Below, one piece after another: positions 1-8,175 of a DNA stretch of 8,569 nucleotides; the stretch's first letter is position 1, and each line of letters opens with the position of its first letter. The stretch covers positions 1 to 8,569 of the forward strand of contig JASLBS010000073.1 of assembly GCA_030146405.1 (NCBI GenBank), read 5' to 3'. The DNA comes from Arthrobacter sp. GTDB taxonomy: Bacteria > Actinomycetota > Actinomycetes > Actinomycetales > Micrococcaceae. The notes beneath the pieces are model-generated. The model ran no database searches and was not told the origin of the DNA. It saw only the letters and a program-made list of their open reading frames with translations. The position numbers and the translations under genes were made by a program.

Positions 1-4
1 GCGC

Positions 5-1357
5 TCAGCGCAGGGTGGTGCTGCGCGTCTCCGGGGCGTTGAAGGCCATGAACACCACGGAGAACACCACCAGCAGACCGATCAGCGCGAAGGTGAGTGG
101 GAGCCCGAGGTAGGGCCAGAGAAGGCTGCCGAAGATCAGGGGGACGAGCCCGGCGCCGATCCGGGAGATGGTCGAGGCCCAGCCGAAGCCGCTGGCCCTC
201 AACTCCGTGGGGTACAGCTCCGACACATAGGTGTAGAGCACGGGGATGGCCACCTGCACCACGAAGCCGAAGGCCAGGAGCCACGCCGTGGCCACCGCGG
301 GCATGTCGAGTGTCAGCGCGAACACCACGAGGAGCAGTGCCGAGCCGGGCCCGGTGATGGCCAGGAGCCATTTGCGCCCCACCCGCTCCACGAGGAGCGC
401 GGCGGCGACGACCCCGAGGAACCCGACGCCCGTCATGAAGGTGGTGGTGATGAAGGCCACCGATTGCTCGTAGCCGGACGCGATCAGGATCCTCGGCATC
501 CAGGTCAGGGCACCGTAGTAGACGAGCAGGATCGTCAGGAACAGGCTCCAGGCGCTCAGAGTGATGCGCCAGTCGAAACGCCACAGTCCCGTGAGTTGCC
601 CCGAGATACTTCCCAGCGACAGCTTCGGTGTCTGCTCGGGTTCGGGCAGCCGCCAGGCGCGTCGCTCGCCTCCGGTTCGTTCCACCAGGGTGTCGATCAC
701 CTCCCGGGCTTCCTCCCGCCGGCCGCGCTGGACGAGGTAGAGGGGCGATTCGGGAACGCCGCTCCGCACCCAGAACACCAGCAGCGCGGGGAGCACCATG
801 ACCAGCATCGCGTACCGCCAGTCCCCGAACTGCGCCACGACCGCCGTCGTGACCACTCCGCAGAGGAAGGCGCCGATGGGCCACCAGGCGTCCATCGCGG
901 TGAGCACGCGTCCCCGCTGCCGGCGTGGGGTGAACTCGCCCACCAGCGCGTAGTCCACAGGGATGCAGCCACCCAGGCCGAAGCCGGCGAGGAAGCGGAA
1001 GAAGCAGAACCAGACGATGTCCGGGGAGAACGCGCCGAGCACCGTGAAGATCGAGAAGACCAGGAGCGTCAGCGTGAAGGCGCGCTTCCGGCCGATGATG
1101 TCGGCGACGGAACCCCAGGCGAAGGCACCCACCGCCATGCCGATCAGGTTCGACGTCGCGATCCACGCGGCCTGGCCGGTGGTCAGGCCCCAGTCCCCGA
1201 TCAGGAGCGGGATCAGGTAGGCGTTGAGGGTCACGTCCCAGGCATCGAACATGAAACCGAGACCGCCGATGAGGAAGATCTTGCCCTGGACCCGCCACCG
1301 CCAGGGGAGGTCCTGTACCACCTGGTCGCCGGTGGGGAGGGAGATGTCAGTGCTCAT
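5..1357 (-). CDS. MFS transporter, metabolite/sugar-porter-like
   Basis: A 450-residue integral membrane protein of the major facilitator superfamily, expected to move a small organic solute by proton-coupled symport or antiport. Hydrophobic segments fit 12 membrane helices in two halves. The signature loop between helices 2 and 3 is GSVADIIGRKR (residues 82-92), and its second-half counterpart is ERVGRKW (324-330). RFLAGFGLGG (121-130) lies in helix 4. PESPLYL (202-208) opens the central cytoplasmic loop and ELYPTELRASGFG (380-392) lies before helix 11; both are typical of sugar-porter, NiaP-like and SV2-like carriers. The helix-1 acidic pair Asp38/Asp41 is also typical of organic-ion carriers. 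The ATG at 1357 is chosen because GAAGG sits about 5 nt upstream and the first membrane helix follows shortly; the open frame further upstream encodes arginine-rich, low-complexity sequence. It is divergent from purH. The substrate cannot be told; an aromatic or organic acid, a sugar or a vitamin is possible. Confidence 0.9.
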   Translation of the reverse strand: MSTDISLPTGDQVVQDLPWRWRVQGKIFLIGGLGFMFDAWDVTLNAYLIPLLIGDWGLTTGQAAWIATSNLIGMAVGAFAWGSVADIIGRKRAFTLTLLVFSIFTVLGAFSPDIVWFCFFRFLAGFGLGGCIPVDYALVGEFTPRRQRGRVLTAMDAWWPIGAFLCGVVTTAVVAQFGDWRYAMLVMVLPALLVFWVRSGVPESPLYLVQRGRREEAREVIDTLVERTGGERRAWRLPEPEQTPKLSLGSISGQLTGLWRFDWRITLSAWSLFLTILLVYYGALTWMPRILIASGYEQSVAFITTTFMTGVGFLGVVAAALLVERVGRKWLLAITGPGSALLLVVFALTLDMPAVATAWLLAFGFVVQVAIPVLYTYVSELYPTELRASGFGWASTISRIGAGLVPLIFGSLLWPYLGLPLTFALIGLLVVFSVVFMAFNAPETRSTTLR

Positions 1358-1390
1358 GATGCCTTCGTCGAGGGGGCAGGGGCTGCGCAC

Positions 1391-1396
1391 ATCGTA
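1391..1396 (-). promoter_or_regulatory. candidate -10 box of the MFS gene
   Basis: Read on the minus strand this is TACGAT, which fits the actinobacterial TAnnnT -10 pattern. It lies about 33 nt before the transporter ATG, giving a leader of roughly 27 nt that contains the GAAGG ribosome site. No convincing -35 hexamer lies 16-18 nt upstream, so the call rests on the -10 and position only. Confidence 0.3.
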
Positions 1397-1398
1397 CC

Positions 1399-1495
1399 GC
1401 CAAGTCCAGGGGTGCCCCGACCCTGTGCTCCGGTCACCCCGGCTGGACCCGATCCTGCCGCTTCGACGGCTGCAAGGGGTGCGCCTAGACTTGGC
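1399..1495. repeat. widely spaced inverted 12-mer pair in the divergent promoter region
   Basis: GCCAAGTCCAGG at 1399-1410 and CCTAGACTTGGC at 1484-1495 are reverse complements at 11 of 12 positions, separated by 73 bp (centres 85 bp apart, close to eight helical turns). The right copy overlaps the proposed purH -10 box, and the left copy lies just upstream of the proposed transporter -10 box. This could be a pair of sites for one regulator acting on both genes, or chance similarity. Confidence 0.35.
1463..1491 (+). promoter_or_regulatory. candidate purH promoter
   Basis: The -35 candidate TCGACG (1463-1468) and the -10 candidate TAGACT (1486-1491) are separated by 17 nt. Each matches the sigma-70-type consensus at four of six positions, and TAGACT fits the TAnnnT form common in actinobacteria. 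Transcription would begin near 1498, giving a leader of about 33 nt with GGAG at 1521-1524 before the GTG start. Confidence 0.45.
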
Positions 1496-1530
1496 ACGAC
1501 CCCAGCGAAGCTCTACCGACGGAGATCTGC

Positions 1531-3138
1531 GTGAGCCTGACCCACCTTGACCGTGTCCCCCTGCGCCGAGCACTGATCTCGGTGTTCGACAAGACCGGGC
1601 TGGAGGAGCTGGCGCAGGGCCTGCACCGCGCAGGCGTCTCGATCGTGTCCACCGGGTCCACCGCTCAGCGCATCGCCGCGGCGGGCGTGCCGGTCACCGA
1701 GGTGTCCGAGGTGACCGGTTTCGCCGAGACTCTCGACGGACGCGTCAAGACGCTCCACCCCACGGTGCACGCGGGGATCCTCGCCGATCGCCGTCGCCCC
1801 GAGCACGTCGACCAGCTCGCGGAGCTGCAGATCGAGCCGTTCGATCTCGTGGTGGTGAACCTCTACCCGTTCGTCGAGACCGTCCGCTCGGGTGCGGAGC
1901 CCGACGCCGTGGTGGAGCAGATCGACATCGGCGGGCCCGCGATGGTCCGCTCCGCGGCGAAGAACCACCCGTCGGTCGCCGTCGTCGTGGATCCGGCCCG
2001 CTACGGTGACGTGGTCACGGCCGCCGCCGAGGGTGGGTTCGACCTCACCACGCGGCGCCGCCTGGCGGCCCTCGCCTTCGCGCACACCGCCGCGTACGAC
2101 ACCGCGGTGGCCACCTGGACCGCCGCACAGTTCGAGCTCGACGACGACGGCGGCCTCGCCTGGCCCGGCTACGCGGGCCTCGCACTCGAGCGTTCCGAGG
2201 TGCTGCGCTACGGCGAGAACCCGCACCAGCCGGCCGCCCTGTACGTGGACGCCGCAGCGACCCCGGGTATCGCCCAGGCCGATCAGCTCCACGGCAAGGC
2301 CATGAGCTACAACAACTTCGTGGACGCCGATGCAGCCCTCCGCGCCGCCTTCGACTTCGACGAGCCCGCCGTCGCGATCATCAAGCACGCCAACCCGTGC
2401 GGTGTGGCCGTGGGTTCCGAGGAGGCCGCCGACCCCATCGCCGACGCCCACGCCAAGGCCCACGCCTGCGACCCCGTCTCGGCCTTCGGCGGTGTGATCG
2501 CCGCGAACCGGGAGGTCACCGCGGGAATGGCCCGGACCGTCAGGGACATCTTCACGGAGGTGGTGATCGCGCCGTCGTTCTCCGCGGAGGCGGTGGAGAT
2601 CCTCTCGCAGAAGAAGAACATCCGCCTGCTCACGCTGCCCGAGGGCTACGGCCGCGACGCCGTCGAGTTCCGGCAGGTGTCCGGGGGAGTGCTCATGCAG
2701 GCCGCCGACACCCTCCACGCGGAAGGTGATGCCCCCACGGGGTGGACGCTCGCAGCGGGGAAGGCAGTGGACGACGCCACGCTCGCCGACCTCGCCTTCG
2801 CCTGGAAGGCGTGCCGCGCCGCGAAGTCCAACGCCATCCTGCTCGCCAGGGACGGCGCGTCCGTGGGGGTGGGAATGGGCCAGGTCAACCGTGTCGATTC
2901 CTGCCGCCTCGCGGTGGAACGCGCCAATACGCTCGCCGACACCGAGCGCGCCCGCGGCTCCGTGGCCGCCTCCGATGCCTTCTTCCCCTTCGCGGACGGA
3001 CTGCAGATCCTGCTCGATGCCGGTGTCCGCGCCGTCGTCCAGCCGGGCGGCTCGGTGCGTGACCAGGAAGTGATCGACGCCGCGAACGCCGCCGGCGTCC
3101 CGCTGTACTTCACGGGAGCCCGCCACTTCTTCCACTAG
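1531..3138 (+). CDS. purH: bifunctional AICAR transformylase / IMP cyclohydrolase
   Basis: Cytoplasmic enzyme for the last two steps of de novo purine synthesis: it formylates AICAR with 10-formyltetrahydrofolate, then closes the ring of FAICAR to give IMP. At 535 residues it is full length for the family. The N-terminal MGS-like cyclohydrolase domain (about 12-215) shows the opening ISVFDKTGLEEL, TGFAETLDGRVKTLHPTVHAG (63-82, shortened here by its key residues Lys73, Thr74 and His76), VVNLYPF (108-114) and DIGGPAM (132-138). The transformylase domain begins at LRYGENPHQ (225-233). It carries the catalytic Lys285-His286 in IIKHANPCG, followed by SAFGGVIA (317-324), AAKSNAIL and a conserved C-terminus ending in TGARHFFH. 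The GTG at 1531 is supported by GGAG six nt upstream. The transformylase partner purN, often just upstream in actinobacteria, is not here; a divergent transporter takes that place, so purH has its own promoter region. Confidence 0.98.
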   Translation: MSLTHLDRVPLRRALISVFDKTGLEELAQGLHRAGVSIVSTGSTAQRIAAAGVPVTEVSEVTGFAETLDGRVKTLHPTVHAGILADRRRPEHVDQLAELQIEPFDLVVVNLYPFVETVRSGAEPDAVVEQIDIGGPAMVRSAAKNHPSVAVVVDPARYGDVVTAAAEGGFDLTTRRRLAALAFAHTAAYDTAVATWTAAQFELDDDGGLAWPGYAGLALERSEVLRYGENPHQPAALYVDAAATPGIAQADQLHGKAMSYNNFVDADAALRAAFDFDEPAVAIIKHANPCGVAVGSEEAADPIADAHAKAHACDPVSAFGGVIAANREVTAGMARTVRDIFTEVVIAPSFSAEAVEILSQKKNIRLLTLPEGYGRDAVEFRQVSGGVLMQAADTLHAEGDAPTGWTLAAGKAVDDATLADLAFAWKACRAAKSNAILLARDGASVGVGMGQVNRVDSCRLAVERANTLADTERARGSVAASDAFFPFADGLQILLDAGVRAVVQPGGSVRDQEVIDAANAAGVPLYFTGARHFFH

Positions 3139-3173
3139 GTCTCGTACCACGCGTACCGCCCGTCGACGCCGGG

Positions 3174-3212
3174 GATCCGGGGTACCAGCCGTTAGGTGCT
3201 GGCCCCGGGATC
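3174..3212 (+). terminator. bulged hairpin between purH and icd, possible terminator
   Basis: The left arm 3174-3189 (GATCCGGGG, two bulged bases TA, CCAGC) pairs with the right arm 3198-3212 (GCTGG, CCCCG, one bulged G, GATC) around an 8-nt loop. That is 14 base pairs, mostly G-C. No run of T follows, so it is not a textbook intrinsic terminator. It could be a weak purH terminator, an RNA-stabilising 3' structure or a leader element of icd. A weak TAAGTT -10-like box (3217-3222) follows directly and may belong to an icd promoter, but no good -35 partners it. Apart from this hairpin the 146-nt gap holds nothing else I can support. Confidence 0.4.
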
Positions 3213-3284
3213 TCGGTAAGTTGGAGCCGAACGGGCACACCCCGACCAACCGCACAACGAAGAGCACCAGGGAGACGCCAACCC

Positions 3285-5507
<2,223 letters not shown>

Positions 5508-5526
5508 AGCACCCCGGAGACAGGCG

Positions 5527-5568
5527 AGGCCGGCGTACCGCAGCTGCGGTACGCCGGCCTTTCTCCTT
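5527..5568 (+). terminator. intrinsic terminator of icd
   Basis: A perfect 34-nt palindrome occupies 5527-5560, centred on CAGCTG (5541-5546), and folds into a hairpin of 15 base pairs with an AGCT loop. It starts 20 nt after the icd stop and is followed by TTCTCCTT on the plus strand. On the minus strand the bases after the palindrome (CGCCTG) are not T-rich, so it should work mainly for icd, although the stem itself stands between the two converging units. Confidence 0.85.
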
Positions 5569-5595
5569 GCACTGAGCCGAGGAGCAGCGAGGGGG

Positions 5596-6675
5596 TCAGT
5601 CGCCGTCGTTGGCGTAGCGCAGGCCGAGCTGCGCCCGGACGTCGTCGAGCACGCGCATGGTGCGCACCGTGGTCTCGAGCGTCATGGTGGGGCTCTCGGT
5701 GAGCCCCTCCTGGATGCAGCGCGTCACCTCGCGCAGTTCATAGGTGTAACCCGCACCTTCCTGCTCGAACTGTTCCACGCGGGGTTCGTTCCCGTTCGAC
5801 TGGACGGTCAGTTCCCGGGGATTGTGCAGTGGGCCCGCGCCGGTCCTCAGCCAGCCCTTGGAGCCGCTCACCGTCGCCTGGCTGGGGCAGGCGGAGATGA
5901 ACGACGACGTGAGCTGGGCGTGCGCCCCGCTCCCGTAGCCGAGGGTGATTGCGGTCTGCAGGTCCACGCCGTCGCTGTTGAGCTCGCCGATCGCCGAGAC
6001 GGAGTCGGGGAAACCGAGGGGGCCGAGTGCCCAGGTCAGCGGGTAGACGGTGAGATCCATCAGCGCTCCACCACCGGCCTTCGGGTCCCACAGGCGGCTC
6101 GTGGGGTCGTCGGGCGCCACGAACCCGAGGTCGGCCTGGACCCAGCGGATGTCACCCAGTTCGCCCGAGTGGATGATGTCCCACGCGCGGTTCACGATCG
6201 GCAGGAAGCGCGTCCAGACGGCTTCCATGAGGAAGAGCCCGCGGTCCGCGGCGAGTGCTGCGAGTTCCTCCGCCTCCCTCGCATTGATGGTGAACGGCTT
6301 CTCGCACAGCACGTGCTTCCCGCCGTTCAGTGCGGCCAGCGCGACCTCGTGGTGCTGCCCGTGCGGGGTGGCGATGTAGACCACGTCCACCTCGGGGTCC
6401 TCGATGAGGCGCTGGTAGCCGGTGGTGCCGCCGTCGTCGCTGTAGCTGGTGGCGAACCCGAAGCGTTCGGCGAAGGCCGCGGCGCTGGCCGAGCTGCGGG
6501 AACTGACGGCGTGGAGCACGGCATCCTCGAGCAGTGCGATGTCTCCGGTGACCTTCGTGGCAATTCCGCCCGTGGCGATGACGCCCCACTTGAGCGGGCG
6601 GCCGGTACCGGTGAGGGGGCTGGGAGCTCCTGCTTCGGCGCAGGGTGGAACAGGGATGCGGATCGATGGGTTCAT
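5596..6675 (-). CDS. Gfo/Idh/MocA family NAD(P)-dependent oxidoreductase
   Basis: A 359-residue cytoplasmic dehydrogenase with an N-terminal Rossmann domain (about 28-150) and a C-terminal substrate/dimer domain. The nucleotide-binding turn is WGVIATGGIA (30-39), with Ala replacing the first glycine of the usual GxGxxA pattern. YIATPHGQHHEVALAALNGGK (100-120) is typical of the family in its key residues, and EKPFT (125-129) carries the expected catalytic Lys126. Asp207-Leu208 and Tyr211 in MDLTVYP match the Asp-Leu-x-x-Tyr arrangement of dimeric dihydrodiol dehydrogenase, and MEAVWTRFLP (150-159) also points to that subgroup, which includes NADP-dependent xylose dehydrogenases. The ATG at 6675 has AAGGA seven nt upstream, and a proline-rich 27-residue stretch precedes the Rossmann fold. 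The gene starts 62 nt after the TetR gene with no clear promoter of its own, so it is probably the last gene of the hydrolase-regulator operon. The substrate is unknown. Confidence 0.9.
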   Translation of the reverse strand: MNPSIRIPVPPCAEAGAPSPLTGTGRPLKWGVIATGGIATKVTGDIALLEDAVLHAVSSRSSASAAAFAERFGFATSYSDDGGTTGYQRLIEDPEVDVVYIATPHGQHHEVALAALNGGKHVLCEKPFTINAREAEELAALAADRGLFLMEAVWTRFLPIVNRAWDIIHSGELGDIRWVQADLGFVAPDDPTSRLWDPKAGGGALMDLTVYPLTWALGPLGFPDSVSAIGELNSDGVDLQTAITLGYGSGAHAQLTSSFISACPSQATVSGSKGWLRTGAGPLHNPRELTVQSNGNEPRVEQFEQEGAGYTYELREVTRCIQEGLTESPTMTLETTVRTMRVLDDVRAQLGLRYANDGD

Positions 6676-6737
6676 GACTCCATCCTTGCTCCTGCCCGGG
6701 CACGCGTCCATCCTCGGACGCCGGGAGACGTCGCCGG

Positions 6738-7307
6738 TCAGGGGCGGGACCACGTGGACAGGGCGACGACGATGCTGTCGACGAGTCGCGTGAAGCTGCG
6801 CTCCAGGTCCACCGGCAGTTCGAAAGCGCCCCCGGTCTCGAGGTCCACGAAGCCGTGCAGGGCGGAGCGGAGGAAGCGGGTGGCGTCCACGGCGTCGTCG
6901 CCTGCGAGGTCGTACCCCCGGAGCACCGTGGTGATGACGTCCAGCGCCGAGGAGGAGACGACCATGTCCTGCGTGTCCCGGGGGTCCGGGGCACGCATGG
7001 TCAGGGGGTACTGACCCGGGTGATCGAGTGCCCAGGCGCGGTAGGCCGTCGACAGAGCGGTGATCGCCTCGTTCCGCGAGCACCCGATGGTCGCCTGTCC
7101 CAGGGTGTGCGCGAGTTCGGCCTTGGCGCGGAGCATGATGCCGCGCTGGAGGCCCGGCAGCCCGTCGAGATGTTTGTAGAGCGACGGCGTCCTGACGCCG
7201 AGGCTCCCGGCGACCGCGGCGAGGCTGAGCCCGTCCGCCGCGGGATCGTCGAGCATCCGGGCCGCACGGTCGATGATCTTGGCCGCATCCAGTCCGGATC
7301 TAGGCAC
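6738..7307 (-). CDS. TetR family transcriptional regulator (WHG-type C-terminus)
   Basis: A 189-residue DNA-binding protein, normally a dimeric repressor released by a small ligand. The N-terminal helix-turn-helix spans about residues 26-48 (LSLAAVAGSLGVRTPSLYKH, then the LDGLPGL helix), the standard TetR arrangement. The C-terminal half, with AYRAWALDHPGQYPL (88-102) and SALHGFVDLETGGAF (148-162), resembles the WHG-type TetR ligand domain (TetR_C_33). The GTG start at 7307 overlaps the hydrolase stop in the string GTGCCTAG, an 8-nt overlap in another frame, and only a weak AGG precedes it, so translation is probably coupled to the hydrolase. Its likely target is the GCTAA/TTAGC palindrome set at 8126-8151 in front of the hydrolase, which would make the operon self-regulated. 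That target is inferred from position and symmetry only. Confidence 0.92.
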   Translation of the reverse strand: MPRSGLDAAKIIDRAARMLDDPAADGLSLAAVAGSLGVRTPSLYKHLDGLPGLQRGIMLRAKAELAHTLGQATIGCSRNEAITALSTAYRAWALDHPGQYPLTMRAPDPRDTQDMVVSSSALDVITTVLRGYDLAGDDAVDATRFLRSALHGFVDLETGGAFELPVDLERSFTRLVDSIVVALSTWSRP

Positions 7308-8121
7308 GGGTGCCTACGGCGGCGAGGAAGGACAGGATGGCACTCGAGGTGACCTCCGGCTGTTGCGCGTGCGGGTAGTGGCCGGCGTCCGGGACCATCG
7401 TCACCTCGGCGGAGAGCACCCCGGCGATCCAGGCGGCTTCCGCCGAAGGGTCCTTGAAGTCCGGATCCTGCTCTCCCATGATCACGAGCGCGGGAGCGCT
7501 GACGTCCGCGAGGCTCCCGCCCGCCTGCACGTGGCTGGTCCGCGTCGTCAGTGCGAATGCGCGGGTGTAGGCGGGCCGCTTCAGGGCGACGAAGACGTCT
7601 TTCCGGTAGTCGGCGAAGTCGGCGGGTTTCCTACCGGAATAGAGCGTGGGCAGATAGGCGTTCCAGGCAACCGCTGCCCATGGTCGCAGCATGAGGGCGC
7701 GGAACATGAGTTTCAGGGCAGCGCCGGTGGTCGGTTCCCGCACGAACGGGCCGATCAGCACCAGTCCGCTGACCAGTTCCGGGGTCTGCGAGGCAACGAT
7801 CACCGCGGCACCCGCAGCCATCGAACTGCCGATGATCACCGCAGGCCCTCCCAGCTCACGCAGGAGCAGCATGAGGTCATCGGCCGTATCGGTGTCCCCG
7901 TAGCTGCTGAAGGACGCACTGCTCTCCCCGTGGCCTCGGAGGTCCGTCGTCACCACGGTGTACCCCGCCGCTGCGAGGAGGGGCGCCAGGAACCGGTAGG
8001 TCGAGCGGAGCTCGCCCATGCCGGGGACGAGGAGGACGAGCGGACCCGCGCCGCGGACGTCGTAGGCGATGCGGCCGGTCTCCGGGTGGCTGAGGAACTG
8101 GGTGGGAGGTGATGTCGTCAT
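7300..8121 (-). CDS. alpha/beta hydrolase
   Basis: A 273-residue soluble alpha/beta-fold hydrolase with no signal peptide. The oxyanion region is VPGMGE (32-37), and TTDLRGHGESS (58-68) is the usual loop after strand 4. The nucleophile elbow is GSSMA (98-102) with Ser100; the final position of the G-x-S-x-G motif is Ala here. The acid is probably Asp219 in GEQDPDF and the base His248 in DAGHYPH, completing the triad. It could be an esterase, C-C bond hydrolase, lactonase or haloperoxidase-like enzyme; the substrate cannot be told. The ATG at 8121 is preferred over an in-frame TTG at 8157 because that TTG falls inside the -35 box, and a promoter lies so close to the ATG that the mRNA is probably leaderless, which also explains the absent ribosome site. 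It is first in a unit with the TetR gene (8-nt overlap) and the oxidoreductase. Confidence 0.92.
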   Translation of the reverse strand: MTTSPPTQFLSHPETGRIAYDVRGAGPLVLLVPGMGELRSTYRFLAPLLAAAGYTVVTTDLRGHGESSASFSSYGDTDTADDLMLLLRELGGPAVIIGSSMAAGAAVIVASQTPELVSGLVLIGPFVREPTTGAALKLMFRALMLRPWAAVAWNAYLPTLYSGRKPADFADYRKDVFVALKRPAYTRAFALTTRTSHVQAGGSLADVSAPALVIMGEQDPDFKDPSAEAAWIAGVLSAEVTMVPDAGHYPHAQQPEVTSSAILSFLAAVGTRA

Positions 8122-8125
8122 GATG

Positions 8126-8151
8126 GCTAATGTACTTAGCGCATTGGCTAA
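8126..8151. promoter_or_regulatory. putative operator: overlapping GCTAA/TTAGC inverted repeats
   Basis: Three copies of one pentamer alternate in orientation: GCTAA at 8126-8130, TTAGC at 8136-8140 and GCTAA at 8147-8151. Successive pairs form GCTAA-n5-TTAGC (15 bp) and TTAGC-n6-GCTAA (16 bp). They cover the spacer and -10 box of the hydrolase promoter up to the start codon, so a bound repressor would block RNA polymerase. The patch is AT-rich compared with its surroundings. The TetR protein encoded two genes into the operon is the natural candidate to bind here. Confidence 0.6.
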
Positions 8152-8157
8152 TAGCAA
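8129..8157 (-). promoter_or_regulatory. promoter of the hydrolase-tetR-oxidoreductase unit, probably leaderless
   Basis: Read on the minus strand: -35 TTGCTA (8157-8152), a 17-nt spacer, -10 TACATT (8134-8129). Each hexamer matches the consensus at four of six positions. Only seven nt (AGCCATC) separate the -10 box from the ATG at 8121, so transcription should begin at or within a base or two of the start codon. No Shine-Dalgarno sequence is present, as expected for a leaderless message. Confidence 0.6.
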
Positions 8158-8175
8158 TAGCTTGATGGTCGGCGG

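Noticed and set aside
464..1534. Plus-strand open frame opposite the MFS transporter
   Set aside because: Charged, proline-rich translation without hydrophobic pattern or domain; the minus strand has a clear 12-helix transporter.
1358..1573. N-terminal extension of the transporter frame into the purH start
   Set aside because: The extra 72 residues are arginine-rich and unlike any transporter start, they would overlap purH, and the ATG at 1357 has a good ribosome site.
3144..3186. Three GTACC words after purH as a possible repeat array
   Set aside because: Five-base words at uneven spacing in a GC-rich gap; not distinguishable from chance.
1513..3267. Long minus-strand open frame opposite purH (about 584 codons)
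   Set aside because: Its product is Gly/Val/Arg/His-rich low-complexity sequence with no recognisable domain; it is a shadow of the GC-rich third positions of purH, which is unmistakable on the other strand.
6676..6737. Repeated AGGATGGA word in the gap before the oxidoreductase
   Set aside because: The copy near the ATG is explained by the ribosome site; the second copy alone gives no sign of a regulatory element.
5824..7014. Plus-strand open frame opposite the oxidoreductase and TetR genes
   Set aside because: It crosses two recognisable genes and the gap between them, and its product resembles no family.
6676..7083. Upstream extension of the oxidoreductase frame
   Set aside because: It overlaps the TetR gene and encodes Arg/Pro/His-rich nonsense; the ATG at 6675 has AAGGA at good spacing.
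8122..8157. Alternative TTG start of the hydrolase at 8157
   Set aside because: It would place the start codon inside the -35 box, has no ribosome site, and adds 12 residues before the natural start MTTSPP.
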